A stretch of 42,798 bases of DNA from Caulobacteraceae bacterium (GCA_016703335.1 JADJCG010000018.1:1-42798), one strand, 5' to 3'. Positions 28,365 to 38,059 are shown, counted from the first letter of the stretch. Notes: generated by a model not told the origin, from the sequence alone. Program-made: numbers and translations.

Positions 28365-28550
28365 TTAATCACCAATCACCGGCGCGAGATTGATGGGCAG
28401 GTGACGGAGTGATCGATCGTCCGTTGCGCGAATCTCGTCGCATGTATTCGCAAAAACAGTGTCACCAGCGCGGATGAACCGCGGGTTGGACAACTGGGTT
28501 CGGAATAATTCTCGAAATCGCTCGTAGTCAGCTTTCCATACATCTGAACG
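28365..28550 (-). pseudogene. Possible protein remnant, no start
   Basis: The reverse strand reads DVWKADYERFRELFRTQLSN, then PRFIRAGDTVFANTCDEIRA, ending INLAPVIGD at TGA 28367-28365. The composition is protein-like, but there is no start codon and upstream it becomes antisense to the barrel gene. The rest of the 28114-28588 gap shows nothing else I can support, apart from a weak GTTC/GAAC hairpin followed by TTTTT near 28124-28143 that might end the TetR transcript. Confidence 0.3.
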
Positions 28551-28588
28551 GCGGATGGATGTGGGTGCAAGCAGTGGGGACTTGGGAG

Positions 28589-29395
28589 ATGAAGGGCAAT
28601 TGGAAACGGTGCGCCGTCGCCTTGGCGGCCTTTTGGATGTTGGGTGCAGCATCCGCGAGCGCGGATGGGCCGCAACAGGCCGAGCTTCATATCTGGGCGG
28701 GCAACGAAGCCGACGATTCCGGTTCGTTCGGTCTTCGCTCAGTTGAGGCCGCATGGTGGGCCACCGAGCGCGATCGCTTCGGCGTACGCTACGACAACAG
28801 CCTTAGCCTCGACAATCCAACGCTGGCGCGCGCCGGCGTTGACGCCGAAGGTTACTTCCTCTCCTACATGCACGACTTCGACGGACGGTTCCTGCTCACC
28901 GGCGAGATCGGCCAGCGTGACTTGCCGGGCGACGCTGAGCAGGACATCTACAAAGTCGAAGGGGTGATTTTCCGCGAAGGCGACGCGATCAAGCTAGGCG
29001 CTCAAGTGAGCCCAACCGAGGACCCGATCGACGACTACACGGATACGGTGGTCTGGGGCGCTTATAATTTCGCGGTCGGTGACGAATGGCGAGTGGAGCC
29101 AGCTCTCTATGTCTCGCAAAGCGGTGCAGCCGAAGACAACGAATGGCGCGCGGCTGTCTACGCCGAATATAACCCACCATCCGAAGCATGGCAGGTTGGC
29201 GTTGGCGCAGGGTACGGCGATATCGACAGCGATATTCCGGGCGCGTCCGGTAGCGTCTTCAACGCGCATGCGCGGATGAGCTTCGCCGTCTTCGAACACC
29301 ACTCAGTGCACTTCCAGGTGCGCTACGAGGACGCTCCGTTGACAAATTACACCACCGCGCTCGTCGGAGTCTCATTCCGCCTGCCACGCAGCTAG
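28589..29395 (+). CDS. Outer-membrane beta-barrel protein (YaiO-like)
   Basis: The signal peptide MKGNWKRCAVALAAFWMLGA is followed by ASASA cleavage. The mature part is alternating-residue beta-strands: YFLSYMHDFDGRFLLTGEIG, WGAYNFAVGDEWRVEPALYV and HARMSFAVFEHHSVHFQVRY, ending TTALVGVSFRLP. Met 28589 is chosen over 28559 because it begins the signal peptide. It lies 10 bp ahead of a polysaccharide synthase gene, as E. coli yaiO lies beside yaiP, so it is probably the exit pore or an accessory barrel for that polymer. Confidence 0.7.
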   Translation: MKGNWKRCAVALAAFWMLGAASASADGPQQAELHIWAGNEADDSGSFGLRSVEAAWWATERDRFGVRYDNSLSLDNPTLARAGVDAEGYFLSYMHDFDGRFLLTGEIGQRDLPGDAEQDIYKVEGVIFREGDAIKLGAQVSPTEDPIDDYTDTVVWGAYNFAVGDEWRVEPALYVSQSGAAEDNEWRAAVYAEYNPPSEAWQVGVGAGYGDIDSDIPGASGSVFNAHARMSFAVFEHHSVHFQVRYEDAPLTNYTTALVGVSFRLPRS

Positions 29396-29405
29396 TTGGC
29401 TGCGA

Positions 29406-31202
29406 ATGTCGCAATCTTTGTACTCAGACAGCGCCGTCGCGCCTGAAGCGACCGACGCACTGCTAGAAGCTGCTGAGCGGCGCCGTGTGGCGCCGCGCAA
29501 GCAGCCGTGGTTGTTTCCAGCGGTATTCGGCGCGTGGGCATTGGCCGTGGCCTATTTCGGGCCACGTCTTCTGTCCTTGGTGAGCTTGGCCGATAGCGGC
29601 TGGGGCTTTGCGTCCATCGCCTTTTTCGCCGTCTTCGCACAGATCGCGTGGCTCTATGGCTTCTACAACATTGCGGTGGTTGTTTTCGCCCTGATCGATC
29701 GTTCCATCCGCCGCGAACCTGTTCCCGTTGTTACCGCGAAGCCCGCGGTCGCGATCCTGTACACAACCTGCGACGACTTCGTGGAGCGGAGCGCGGAGTC
29801 CTGCGTTGAGCAGGACTATCCGAACTTCCACGTCTATCTTCTCGACGATAGCTCTACCTTAGCCGCACGCGCGCGCGTGGATGACTTCGCTATACGCCAC
29901 CCCGATCGCGTCACGGTCGTTCGCCGCCAAAACCGGCAAGGGTTTAAGGCTGGCAATCTCAATCACGCGTTAGAGAAAGTGGCGCACGAACCATTGTTCG
30001 CGGTCGTGGACGCGGACGAGGTGCTGCCCACGAAGTTCCTTGCGGATATGACGCCGTGGCTCTTGTCAAATGACGCCTGCGGCTTCGTCCAGGCCAATCA
30101 CCGCAGCCGGCCAGACGACGAAAGCCCATTCGCGCGCGATCTCGGCGTGGGGATCGACATCCACTGGAAGTGGTACCAGCCGCTGCGCAATCGCTACGGC
30201 TTCGTGATGTTTCTCGGGCACGGCGCGCTCCTTCGCAGATCATGCTGGCAGGAAGTCGGTGGCTTCCCGGAGATTGTGAGCGAGGACTTGGGCTACGCCA
30301 TCGCACTGCGCGAGCGAGGGTACTATGGAAGGTTCGTCGAAGACGTGGTCTGCCAAGAAGAATTTCCGGCCACCGTCCGCGCGTTTCGAATTCGCCATGT
30401 GAAATGGACGCGCGGCACCTGCGAGTTCTTGCATCAGTGGATGGCGCGTCTCGTGCGCGCCAAGAACATCACAACGACCGAGAAACTCGACATCCTGTTT
30501 CCAACACTCAATTTGCTGCTCACGTTCTTTTTCTTCTTGTTCATGATCAACGCCGCGCTGATCCTACCGATGGCGCTTGGAGTTGTGCGGGATCTAACGA
30601 TCGTTATTTTCGGTCAGGAGTTTGTGGTTCCCACAATGGCGCTACGAACTGGAGCCGAGCGCATGGCCGGTTTGGACTTTTTCGCCATCACCATGATGAC
30701 GATTGTCGCGCCGGTGCTGTGCTTCATCCTGAGTCTCGCCTCGCAGCCGCTTAAGCTCGTTCGGTTCTTGGCCTACTCGACGGCGATCTACGCGGCGCTC
30801 AGCCCGCTGTCGTTTATTGCAGTCGTGGGGTACGCGCTCTCGCGGCGCGCTCAGTTCCTAGTTACCGGCGCTAACGCCAGCGCGGAGCGGCGCGGCCAGC
30901 GCGGAGGCGTGTGGGAATTCCTATGCCGCACGCATCCCGACTCTACGGTGGTGCAAGCAATCGAATTTGGCGCTGGCGCAGGCTTCTTGGCGGCGGCGTT
31001 GATGACCTTCCAGGTCGGCTTTGCCGGCGTGGCAATAGGATTCATGCTCCTGCCGCTGATGCACGAAGGCGGCTGGCGACGCGGCGCGGCTCGCGTCTGG
31101 GTTTGGGCGCCCTTTACGCTGATCGCCACTGGCGTCGCCATGGGAAGCGCCGGCGTGATGGGACTGCAGCCCGTCCTCTTCGGATTCGGATTCCACTTCT
31201 GA
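29406..31202 (+). CDS. GT2 family processive glycosyltransferase (polysaccharide synthase)
   Basis: An intact 598-residue membrane protein. Two N-terminal helices (about residues 36-55 and 68-95) precede a cytoplasmic GT-A domain with AILYTTCDDFVERSAESCVE, VYLLDDSSTLAARA (first Asp pair), VVDADEVLP (DxD, metal-sugar-nucleotide binding), IVSEDLGYAIALRERGYYGR (catalytic acidic residue) and RIRHVKWTRGTCEFL, in which RHVKW stands for the Q/RxxRW acceptor motif. Five or more helices follow. The architecture is that of NdvB-, cellulose- and hyaluronan-synthase-like proteins. It probably makes and extrudes a beta-glucan-type polymer. No PilZ domain is seen. A type A repeat follows 42 bp downstream. 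Confidence 0.9.
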   Translation: MSQSLYSDSAVAPEATDALLEAAERRRVAPRKQPWLFPAVFGAWALAVAYFGPRLLSLVSLADSGWGFASIAFFAVFAQIAWLYGFYNIAVVVFALIDRSIRREPVPVVTAKPAVAILYTTCDDFVERSAESCVEQDYPNFHVYLLDDSSTLAARARVDDFAIRHPDRVTVVRRQNRQGFKAGNLNHALEKVAHEPLFAVVDADEVLPTKFLADMTPWLLSNDACGFVQANHRSRPDDESPFARDLGVGIDIHWKWYQPLRNRYGFVMFLGHGALLRRSCWQEVGGFPEIVSEDLGYAIALRERGYYGRFVEDVVCQEEFPATVRAFRIRHVKWTRGTCEFLHQWMARLVRAKNITTTEKLDILFPTLNLLLTFFFFLFMINAALILPMALGVVRDLTIVIFGQEFVVPTMALRTGAERMAGLDFFAITMMTIVAPVLCFILSLASQPLKLVRFLAYSTAIYAALSPLSFIAVVGYALSRRAQFLVTGANASAERRGQRGGVWEFLCRTHPDSTVVQAIEFGAGAGFLAAALMTFQVGFAGVAIGFMLLPLMHEGGWRRGAARVWVWAPFTLIATGVAMGSAGVMGLQPVLFGFGFHF

Positions 31203-31243
31203 CTTCCAGAGCCTGATCCAAAAGATCGCGTGAATGGCCGAAA

Positions 31244-31354
31244 TGGGCCAGCGGGCGTCATAGCCATGATTTTGTTGAGTGACCTGCTCTCTCCATTGCG
31301 GACAGTGCTTTAGCGCACACCGCAATGGCGTGTTGTCGCCGGAAACAGCCGTTC
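31244..31354 (+). repeat. Dispersed intergenic repeat, type A (copy A5)
   Basis: Full-length: GGGCCAGCGGGCGTCATAGC, ATGATTTTGTTGAGTGACCT, GCTCTCTCCATTGCGGACAG, the hairpin core GCGTGTTGTCGCCGG and the right end CAGCCGTTCGTGG. It lies between the GT2 gene and ridA-like gene. Confidence 0.75.
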
Positions 31355-31418
31355 GTGGCCATGCGCCTGGCTTTCTCTGGTATTCAATTTATGTCGCTCC
31401 AAGCACGGAGACCGACAC

Positions 31419-31799
31419 ATGACGCGCCAAATCATTCGCACCGAGAACGCGCCGGCGCCGCCGCCCGCCTATAGCCAGGCGGTGAAAGCGGCGGGATTGA
31501 TCTTTGTATCTGGCACAGCACCCACCGATCCAGCGACAGGCGCGTTCGCCGGCGAGACCATTCAGGAGCAAACGCGCCAAGCACTCCGAAATATCGCCGC
31601 GATCTTGGAGGCGGCCGGCAGCAACATGGACAAGATTGTCAGCGCGACAGTCGTCCTCGCCGACAAACGAGATTTTGCGGGCATGAACGAGGAATGGCTT
31701 GCGTGGTTTCCAGTCAACCCTCCTGCGCGTCAGGGCGCGAAGTTGCCGGTGCAAATCCCCGGACTCAAGATTTCAATCGCCGCCATCGCCGAAGCGTGA
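31419..31799 (+). CDS. RidA family protein
   Basis: Intact, 126 residues, the normal length of YjgF/YER057c/RidA trimers. Motifs are ENAPAPPPAYSQAVKAAGLI, FVSGTAPTDPATGAF, QTRQALRNIAAILEAAGSNM, and NPPARQGAKLPVQIPG containing the conserved Arg that binds the carboxylate of imine intermediates. The known role is hydrolysis of reactive 2-aminoacrylate-type enamines. This copy has no obvious operon partner. Confidence 0.93.
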   Translation: MTRQIIRTENAPAPPPAYSQAVKAAGLIFVSGTAPTDPATGAFAGETIQEQTRQALRNIAAILEAAGSNMDKIVSATVVLADKRDFAGMNEEWLAWFPVNPPARQGAKLPVQIPGLKISIAAIAEA

Positions 31800-31967
31800 C
31801 GCAATCCTGGCGCTCGACCTTCCGAAGTCTGCAGACGTTCGAGCGGAACGGTCAGCCAAGGCGGGCGACCTATTCTCGCCGGAAACCGCCACTCGCGCCA
31901 CTAGCCTTGCTCAATGCCTCTCCCTAACACAAACCGCTCAGTTCGGTGATCGAAGCGAGGGAAACGC

Positions 31968-32689
31968 ATGCGGCTCTGCATACTCGGCGCAACTGGCAAT
32001 AGTGGTCGACGAATTGTCTCTGAGGCCGTTGCCCGCGGTCACCAGGTTACAGCGCTCGTCCGCACCGCAGGCGCCTTGGCGGCCACTCCAAACCTTAACG
32101 TTGGTCAAATGGACTTCTCCGATGTCGGCGCACTCGAAAACGCATTGCGCGCTCGCGATGTTGTGATCAATGCAGCAGGTTATGTCGCTGACGGATCTCG
32201 CTTCACAGACCTCGTTGGTCGGATCATAAACGCGACAGCTTCCGCACTCGGACCAGGCGGACGCTTCTGGTTATTCGGAGGCGCAGCCCTCTTGGACGTG
32301 CCCGGCGCCAGGGGATGGGCATCGACCTGCCGGGCGTGCCTAAGATGTATGAAGCGCACCGCACAAACTACAACGCGATCAGAGCAAGCGGACTCGATTG
32401 GTCGATGCTCTGCCCCGGCCCGATGATTGATGCGCCCGATGGCAAGGCGACACATCGGTTGGTCATCTCAGAGAACAGCTGGCCAGTTCCTCGCCCCGCA
32501 CTCACGTATGCCTTGCCGCGCCTCGCGACGTCGCTCGCGTTCAAGCAAGCGATGCCGCGGATGACGATCTATTACGAGGACGCCGCTAAGGTCATTCTCG
32601 ATCATTTGGAAACGAATGGCCGCTTCTCGCGCAAACGGGTTGGCGTAGCACTGCCTGATGGGGAGCGACGCCACAAAACCTCACTTTGA
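31968..32689 (+). CDS. NAD(P)-binding atypical SDR (NmrA-like; one frameshift)
   Basis: The Rossmann start is MRLCILGATGNSGRRIVSEA (GATGNSG). QMDFSDVGALENALRARDVV, INAAGYVADGSRFTD and PGGRFWLFGGAALLDVPGA follow. Four G at 32311-32314 break the frame; with three, the protein continues MGIDLPGVPKMYEAHRTNYN, LDWSMLCPGPMIDAP and YYEDAAKVILDHLETNGRFS. About 240 residues. No Y-x3-K of classical SDRs is seen, as in other NmrA/flavin-reductase-like members. Likely a redox sensor or reductase. Confidence 0.85.
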
Positions 32690-32802
32690 AGGAATGAGGC
32701 CTGAGTCGCTTCATCCTGTTTCTTCAGAGCGACGCCTGCTCCAATCCATCTACCGATATAACTGAGGGACTTTTGTGTGAAAGTCGTCGAGCGAAACTCT
32801 GT

Positions 32803-32880
32803 AGCCGGCCTACTCGCTCAATTGCTGCCGCTGGCGCCCTACCCGCGTCAGCGGCTCAAGTTCGCCGAAGGTGGTCATTC
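32803..32880 (+). repeat. Dispersed intergenic repeat, type B (copy B2)
   Basis: GTAGCCGGCCTACTCGCTCA, then the 10-bp stem CCGCTGGCGC / GCGTCAGCGG with one G-T pair and loop CCTACCC (about 32827-32853), then CTCAAGTTCGCCGAAG and the right end GTGGTCATTC. It is 28 bp from the metalloprotease stop. Confidence 0.7.
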
Positions 32881-32907
32881 GAGCGTATGAGATGCGCCTG
32901 CGGCTGA

Positions 32908-34427
32908 CTAGCGGAAGGTGATCGTGCGAATGCCACGCGTTTCGATGTGCCTATAAGTCGGGCCGATTATCGTGATCTGATAGGTGCCCGGCGGCGTTGT
33001 CGCTGCGGGCCGCAGTTCGATCTGTTCGGGCGTGAATGACGCGACCGGCACCGCGAACCGGCCACTAGGGCCGGAGATTTGCGCGGTCACGCCGCGATGG
33101 CCGACCTGAAATTCGCCGCTGAGGATCAAGCGATACGGCCCCGTGAGCGAAATCGGAGCGGGCGTCGCGCTGCCGTTGATGGCGGTGATATTCGCTAGAA
33201 AAGAACCGTTCTGAATGCGCCAAGTGACGTACGCCATCTCTTCGTTGAGACGCCAAGCGTTGCTTATCGAAAACCGCGTCAATGAGCCATCGCCCCAACG
33301 GGGCGAGAACTCATCTAGAGCGTTTGTGGGAAGGGTTCCGCTGCCGCCTAGGCTACCCATGCTCACGAGATAGTCCGCCACTGCGTGATTCCCAACGCTC
33401 GGATCATATGCACCGAGGATCGGCGGCGGCCAGTTGAACTGGACCGGCGAGAAGTCCGCGCTCGGCTTCACATACCAAAGCCAGACACCGATATCGAACG
33501 CGCCGCGGTCAATGTCACCGGGCGAGAGCGGGCCGTTGTGATACTCAGCTAGGAAGAATTCCTGGGCACAGCGCGCGTTCGAGTAGAAAAGCAGCGTGTC
33601 GTCCGGCGCGCTGTCGCCATAGAGCCGTAGGCTGCGCGTGCCGTTTGTGCTCATCTCGATCAGCTCAGGTCTGATCCATCCAGCGCGCATGCGATGATAG
33701 GGATCAAGCGGCAATGGTCCGGGACTGCGATCGTGGCCGTAGCTGCCGGCGAAAAACGACGCGCCGTAGTTGAGCGAAGTATTTGGCCCGTAAATGTGAT
33801 CGTCGAAGCCAAGCGTGTGAAAGAGCTCGTGCGCGATGCCGTTAAGATCGACCTCTTCATCAACGTTCGCGCTAGCGCTGCTCCAGGTGTAGCCATTGCC
33901 AATATCGGCAACCCAGCCGCCGGAGTTGAGTCCGTTGCGAAACACCGGCGAGTTGGTGATGCGCAGCATAGTGAGTTCGTCGCTGGTGATGACAAGGTCA
34001 CCGTTGCGGTCGTAGGATTCCACCGTGCGTGCGCCGCGAGTTGATTGCGCGCGAGCTCGCATAATGAGCGCGGTTTGTCGCGCGATGCGCGACCGAAATC
34101 GTCCGGCAAAGCGGCCGGATCGCCGAGCCAGACTGTTTGCACCATGCCGGCGCCACCCCAATAGAAATTTCCGTTTGAAGCGGTGTGAAACATCGTGTTG
34201 ACGCTGCGGCTCGGCGCGAACACTAGCCGACGATAGAACGCCTCGTTGCGCGCGGGATTGAGCGGCGCGTCGCGGAAGTCCACGAACACGGTCACAAGCG
34301 GCCTTACGCCATCTATGGGCCGGTGATTGTAGCCGAACTCTTCTAGCTGTGGCCCAGGGCACGCGGCATTGGCAGAGACCGGAGTCAAAGCGAAAATCGT
34401 TAAGGCGCTCAGGGCGTAGCGAAGCAT
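32908..34427 (-). CDS. M6-like secreted metalloprotease (one frameshift)
   Basis: The signal peptide is MLRYALSALTIFALTPVSAN. The N-terminal domain is PLVTVFVDFRDAPLNPARNE, MFHTASNGNFYWGG, as in immune-inhibitor-A-type proteases, which often begin with a substrate-mimic region. An EF-hand-like YDRNGDLVITSDEL precedes the active site IAHELFHTLGFDDH (HExxH plus distal His/Asp). A beta-rich C-terminal region ends RHIETRGIRTITFR. One slip near 34030 interrupts it. About 506 residues. Likely an exported zinc protease; substrates unknown. Confidence 0.85.
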
Positions 34428-34461
34428 AGACTTCTCCACAGGCTCGGTCGTTTTCGTCGTG

Positions 34462-34560
34462 TCACTGCTGTTTAGCGGTTGCTTTAGCGACGCTGTCACC
34501 CTCGGCGAAAGGTTCTTTGTAAATCAAGTCGCCGTCGTAGATTTTGCCGCCAGTCGAGAT
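34462..34560 (-). pseudogene. Short C-terminal protein remnant
   Basis: Reads TGGKIYDGDLIYKEPFAEGD, then SVAKATAKQQ and TGA, on the minus strand just upstream of the metalloprotease gene. Too short to name, with no start in frame. It may be the 3' end of a gene whose 5' part was replaced by the type C repeat at 34630. Confidence 0.3.
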
Positions 34561-34629
34561 GTTCGGGCGTCTGCTGCGGGCCACGCAACGTCGGGCCGGA
34601 AAGGTCCGTCGTGCGGTGTCGCGTACAAA

Positions 34630-34710
34630 ATCACAAACGACCTACTCGCTCAATTCGTGACGCTGGCGTCAGTCAGCGGCGAACGGCGCAACGTCGCCGG
34701 AGACGGTCAC
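34630..34710 (+). repeat. Dispersed intergenic repeat, type C (copy C2)
   Basis: Left end CACAAACGACCTACTCGCTC, then AATTCGTGACGCTGGCGTCA shared with C1, then ACGTCGCCGGAGACGGTCAC. The TCA at 34707-34709 is the complement of the TGA stop of the adjacent minus-strand gene. Confidence 0.65.
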
Positions 34711-35087
34711 TTGGGCCGTCGAGTCAGCAGAGCAATCGTCGAACACGCGACGCCCGTGAGCCAAAGCGATGGGCCCAGCAACGCTTCTGGCCCGCTCATA
34801 TGCCCGGGCAACACGATAAAGAGGACAAAGGGAATGTCGGCGGCGGAAACCGTCAGCAAATTGATCCAGTATCCGGTCGGGCTGTTTCTCCAGTTGAACC
34901 CGAGTGCAATGACGATCGCAGCAAGCGCAAACGCCGCGACGTAAAATGATGCCTGGAAAAGCCGGCCCTGAACGAGCCCCGCCTCCATGTCCGCAGCGAA
35001 CAAGTACGACTTGCCGGCGGCCAGAAGGTGAAGCCCGCCCCATGCGAAGTAGGCAACGGCGCCCAGAATGGCGAACACTCGGCTCAT
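34707..35087 (-). CDS. Four-pass membrane protein, unknown function
   Basis: Start MSRVFAILGAVAYFAWGGLH with a GAGGGA box six bases upstream. Helices are FAILGAVAYFAWGGLHLLAA, ASFYVAAFALAAIVIALGF, YWINLLTVSAADIPFVLFIV and LLGPSLWLTGVACSTIALL. 126 residues, intact. The stop codon is contributed by repeat C2. Confidence 0.75.
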   Translation of the reverse strand: MSRVFAILGAVAYFAWGGLHLLAAGKSYLFAADMEAGLVQGRLFQASFYVAAFALAAIVIALGFNWRNSPTGYWINLLTVSAADIPFVLFIVLPGHMSGPEALLGPSLWLTGVACSTIALLTRRPK

Positions 35088-35225
35088 GGTTTCCCTCATC
35101 GTCTCATCCGCCGACTATGGCGCAACGTTTGCCTCCTTCCAATCAGGCCCTTGCCATACTGCGAATGCAAAGGTTCGATCGTCGAAAAACGCCGTTGGCG
35201 CACACCCACGGTGTGCTGTGCCCGA

Positions 35226-35256
35226 CACGAGTTTCTCGACTGGCCTATTCAGCGTT
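35226..35256 (+). repeat. Dispersed intergenic repeat, left-end scrap (copy A8)
   Basis: ACGAGTTTCTCGACTGGCCT followed by ATTC matches only the left part of A7. No core or right end remains. A weak assignment. Confidence 0.3.
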
Positions 35257-35328
35257 GGAATTGATCCAGCTCAAATCAGCGGACGACCCCGTCAAGCATC
35301 CTAACGTCTTGAGACTACGGAGGCTGTT

Positions 35329-35556
35329 ATGGCTCTACTGCGACCAACGAACCATTTCTCATCATCTGATACAGAGACGTGGCGTGTCCCGCAGTTGAAC
35401 ATCGCTCACGAGCATCGCCTCCTGGTTGGGCTCGTCGTCGGCGTGTGGGTTTGTTTGCTGGCCGCGCTCGCTTTCGGCTCAGTCACTCAACTCAGAGACC
35501 GTCCGCCACCAAAGCAGATCAGCACATGGACCCTCAAGGCACGTCGAACCAGATAG
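35329..35556 (+). CDS. Small single-pass membrane protein (75 aa)
   Basis: A GGAGG box five bases before the ATG gives strong support. It reads MALLRPTNHFSSSDTETWRV, then a membrane segment LVGLVVGVWVCLLAALAF, ending PPPKQISTWTLKARRTR. It overlaps the DUF2189 gene start by 31 bases, so the two are coupled. Family not recognised. Confidence 0.6.
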   Translation: MALLRPTNHFSSSDTETWRVPQLNIAHEHRLLVGLVVGVWVCLLAALAFGSVTQLRDRPPPKQISTWTLKARRTR

Positions 35557-36323
35557 TGTCGATACGTAAGGTTGGCGCGCTGGCTCCCTTTCGTTGGCTT
35601 GCCAGCGCTTGGAACGATATGCGGCGGGCGCCCATTTCGCTCCTGCTCTATGGATTTGCGATTGCAGCTTGGAGCTTCGCGCTCTGTGCGATGTTGATCG
35701 TGTTCAACGCTGCCTTCTGGGTCTTGGTGCTCACGAGCGGTTTCGTTTTCATTGCGCCAATGTTGGCAATGGGAATCTATGAAGCTGGCCGCCTGATCGA
35801 ACTCGGTGAGAAGCCCACCCTCCGCAAAATGGCGATTGTGCGATCCGCTCTCAGACAAGACGTCGCCTATCTCGGGGCCGCGTTACTCTTTATCTATCTG
35901 TTTTGGGGACGCATTGCCCAAGTCGTCTACGGTCTCTCCACGTATCGACTGCACACCGTTTTGGAGTTCTTCGACTTTGCGGTCGGCACGGATGAAGGCC
36001 ACGCCATGCTTATCAGTGGCTCACTGATCGGCGGGGTGATCGCCTTTTTTACCTATTCATTGGTTGTCGTGTCGGCGCCGATGCTACTCGATCAGCGGAC
36101 GAACGTGTTCGCCGCGGTGTTCACCAGCCTCCGCGTGATCAACAAGAACTTCATCGCAATGATGATCTGGGCGCTCCTGATCGTCGCCTTTGTACTCGCA
36201 TCAGCTGCAACAGGCTTCCTCGCCCTCACCGTAGTCTTCCCGTGGCTAGGTCTGGCGAGTTGGCGGGCTTATCGCGACTTGGTCTCAGACCGCGCCGAAA
36301 CGCCGTTAGCCCCGAATGACTGA
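35526..36323 (+). CDS. DUF2189-like integral membrane protein
   Basis: Start MDPQGTSNQIVSIRKVGALA inside the preceding small gene. An APFRWLASAWNDMRRAP amphipathic lead is followed by six hydrophobic stretches, including LLLYGFAIAAWSFALCAMLI, FIAPMLAMGIYEAGR, ISGSLIGGVIAFFTYSLVVV and WALLIVAFVLASAATGFLAL. The FxAPMLAxGxYExSR-like motif is characteristic of DUF2189 (cytochrome c oxidase subunit I-like fold name only). 265 residues, intact. The TGA stop is the first three bases of a type D repeat. Confidence 0.85.
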   Translation: MDPQGTSNQIVSIRKVGALAPFRWLASAWNDMRRAPISLLLYGFAIAAWSFALCAMLIVFNAAFWVLVLTSGFVFIAPMLAMGIYEAGRLIELGEKPTLRKMAIVRSALRQDVAYLGAALLFIYLFWGRIAQVVYGLSTYRLHTVLEFFDFAVGTDEGHAMLISGSLIGGVIAFFTYSLVVVSAPMLLDQRTNVFAAVFTSLRVINKNFIAMMIWALLIVAFVLASAATGFLALTVVFPWLGLASWRAYRDLVSDRAETPLAPND

Positions 36324-36355
36324 CCCGCTCGAATCGTCGCCGGTAGCGGACGTTC
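36321..36355 (+). repeat. Dispersed intergenic repeat, type D, minimal (copy D3)
   Basis: TGACCCGCTCGAATC is joined directly to CGTCGCCGGTAGCGGACGTT, that is, both family ends without the middle. It fills the 38 bp between convergent stops at 36323 and 36362. Confidence 0.55.
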
Positions 36356-36361
36356 ACCTAG

Positions 36362-37978
36362 CTAGGCCGCGGTATCATGCCGATTGGCACTAAGAGACGC
36401 ACCGCCACTCGCACAGCCAGATGCCGACGAATTTCCGAATGCCGCACTAACCGCCGCGCCAGACATTGCTCTACCAAAGAAGTAACCTTGCCCCTGCGCG
36501 CACCCAAGCTCACGCAAAATCTGCGCCGTTCGAGCAGATTCGATGCCCTCTGCTACGACAGGCAGGTCGAGACTTTGTGCAAGCCCATTAATGGCGCTTA
36601 CGATTTTAGCGCCTCTGGATCGGTGTCGAGCGACATAACGAAACTTCGGTCGATCTTTATCTTGTCGAACGGGAGTATCCTGAGGTGGTGCAAGGTGGAG
36701 TAGCCGGTGCCGAAGTGGTCTAGGCCAATTCGCATGCCCTGATTTTTGAAAGACTCTATCGTGCGCTTTGCATTGTCCGCGTCGGAGATGATTGCGTTCT
36801 CAGTGATCTCAATGGCTAAACGTTGCGGCGCGAACCCGTGTTTCGCCAACACGGCTAGGACCTTCTGGCTGAGCCAAGGGTCTTTGAGTTGAACGGGAGA
36901 GATGTTCACAGCGATGCTGAGTGGAAGGATCAGTCACGCGCCTCACGACAGGCACGCTCGATCAACCCGAGCATCATGTCGTTGATGAAGCCGCTTTCCT
37001 CAGCTATCGGAATGAACTCGTCCGGCCCAACCACATCCGGCTCGGATGATATCCAGCGCGCCAACAGTTCAAAGCCAATCGGGTTTCCGGATTTCAAATC
37101 GATGATCGGCTGATAGAATGGTTGAAATTGATCGTTGCTGAGGGCGACGCGCATCCGCTGCTCAATTGTGGCGCGGCGGCGGATGCCAGCGTCCATAGCT
37201 GCCTCGTAGCACCGGTATTGGCCACGCCCGGATTCCTAGAGCGATAGAGCGCGATGTCGGCAACCGCTTCAGCGAGCCAATTTCATTGGTGTCGCCGGAA
37301 ACATCGCAATGCCGGCGCTCGCGCCGATGTGGTGAATCAAGCCGTTGCTTTCGAAGGGCTCGCAAATGGATTGGATGCAGCGACGCGCTAGGCGCTGTGG
37401 CGCGTCGTCTTTGGCGTTTGCATTGATGACACACGCGAACTCATCGCCGCCCATACGATGAACGGTTTGCCCCGGCGCAAGCTCGGCGCGGAAGCGATCA
37501 CTGACTAAGCGCAAAAGTTGGTCGCCCGCGCCATGACCATGGATATCGTTGACCGCCTTAAATCGATCCAAGTCGAACAAAACCAGGGCGGTCTGACTGT
37601 GGCTGCGGCCCTCAACTTCAATTGCAGCCAAAGCAAGTCTTTCGTTCAGCGCGGCGGTTTGGCAAACCCGTGAGTGGATCATGATAGGCGAGCAGTTGCG
37701 CGTCAGACTCCGCCGCTTCGCGCGCGTGGTTCGCATGCACCATCTCGAAGTAACGGCGTACGGCGTACCAAGTCACACCCACAGCCGCGAGAACGAAGGC
37801 GAGCATGAACGAATCCACCTCGTAGTCGGGACACCCAATCGAAGAACCTGCCGCAAGTGTCGGTTCTCTCAATAACGATCCAGATGCAGAGCATCGCTGT
37901 CACGAGGACCCAGCCATCACGCACAGCGGGAATGGTCGCTCCGTTACGCTGCAGTATTGCTCGTAAGCGCTTAACCAT
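36362..37978 (-). CDS. GGDEF-EAL cyclic-di-GMP signalling protein (several frameshifts)
   Basis: The N-terminus MVKRLRAILQRNGATIPAVR and one or two membrane helices (VTAMLCIWIVIE, SFMLAFVLAAVGVTWYAV) precede YHDPLTGLPNR. The GGDEF domain has LVLFDLDRFKAVNDIHGHGA and an intact catalytic MGGDEF. The EAL domain starts FQPFYQPIIDLKSGNPIGFE with ELL in place of EAL, and has EITENAIISDADN, GLDHFGTGYSTLHHLRILPF, KIDRSFV and, in a shifted frame, VVAEGIESARTAQILRELGC. At least four slips occur, one being a missing base in the run at 36604-36607. Full length is about 538 aa. The EAL catalytic residues mostly remain, so both activities are possible. Confidence 0.82.
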
Positions 37979-38059
37979 ACCGACGTCGCATTTTTCGTAT
38001 TTGCGAGTTGTAGTCGGGTTGCGTTTATTTTACGGAACGCAACTGCCAGCGTGCAGTAT

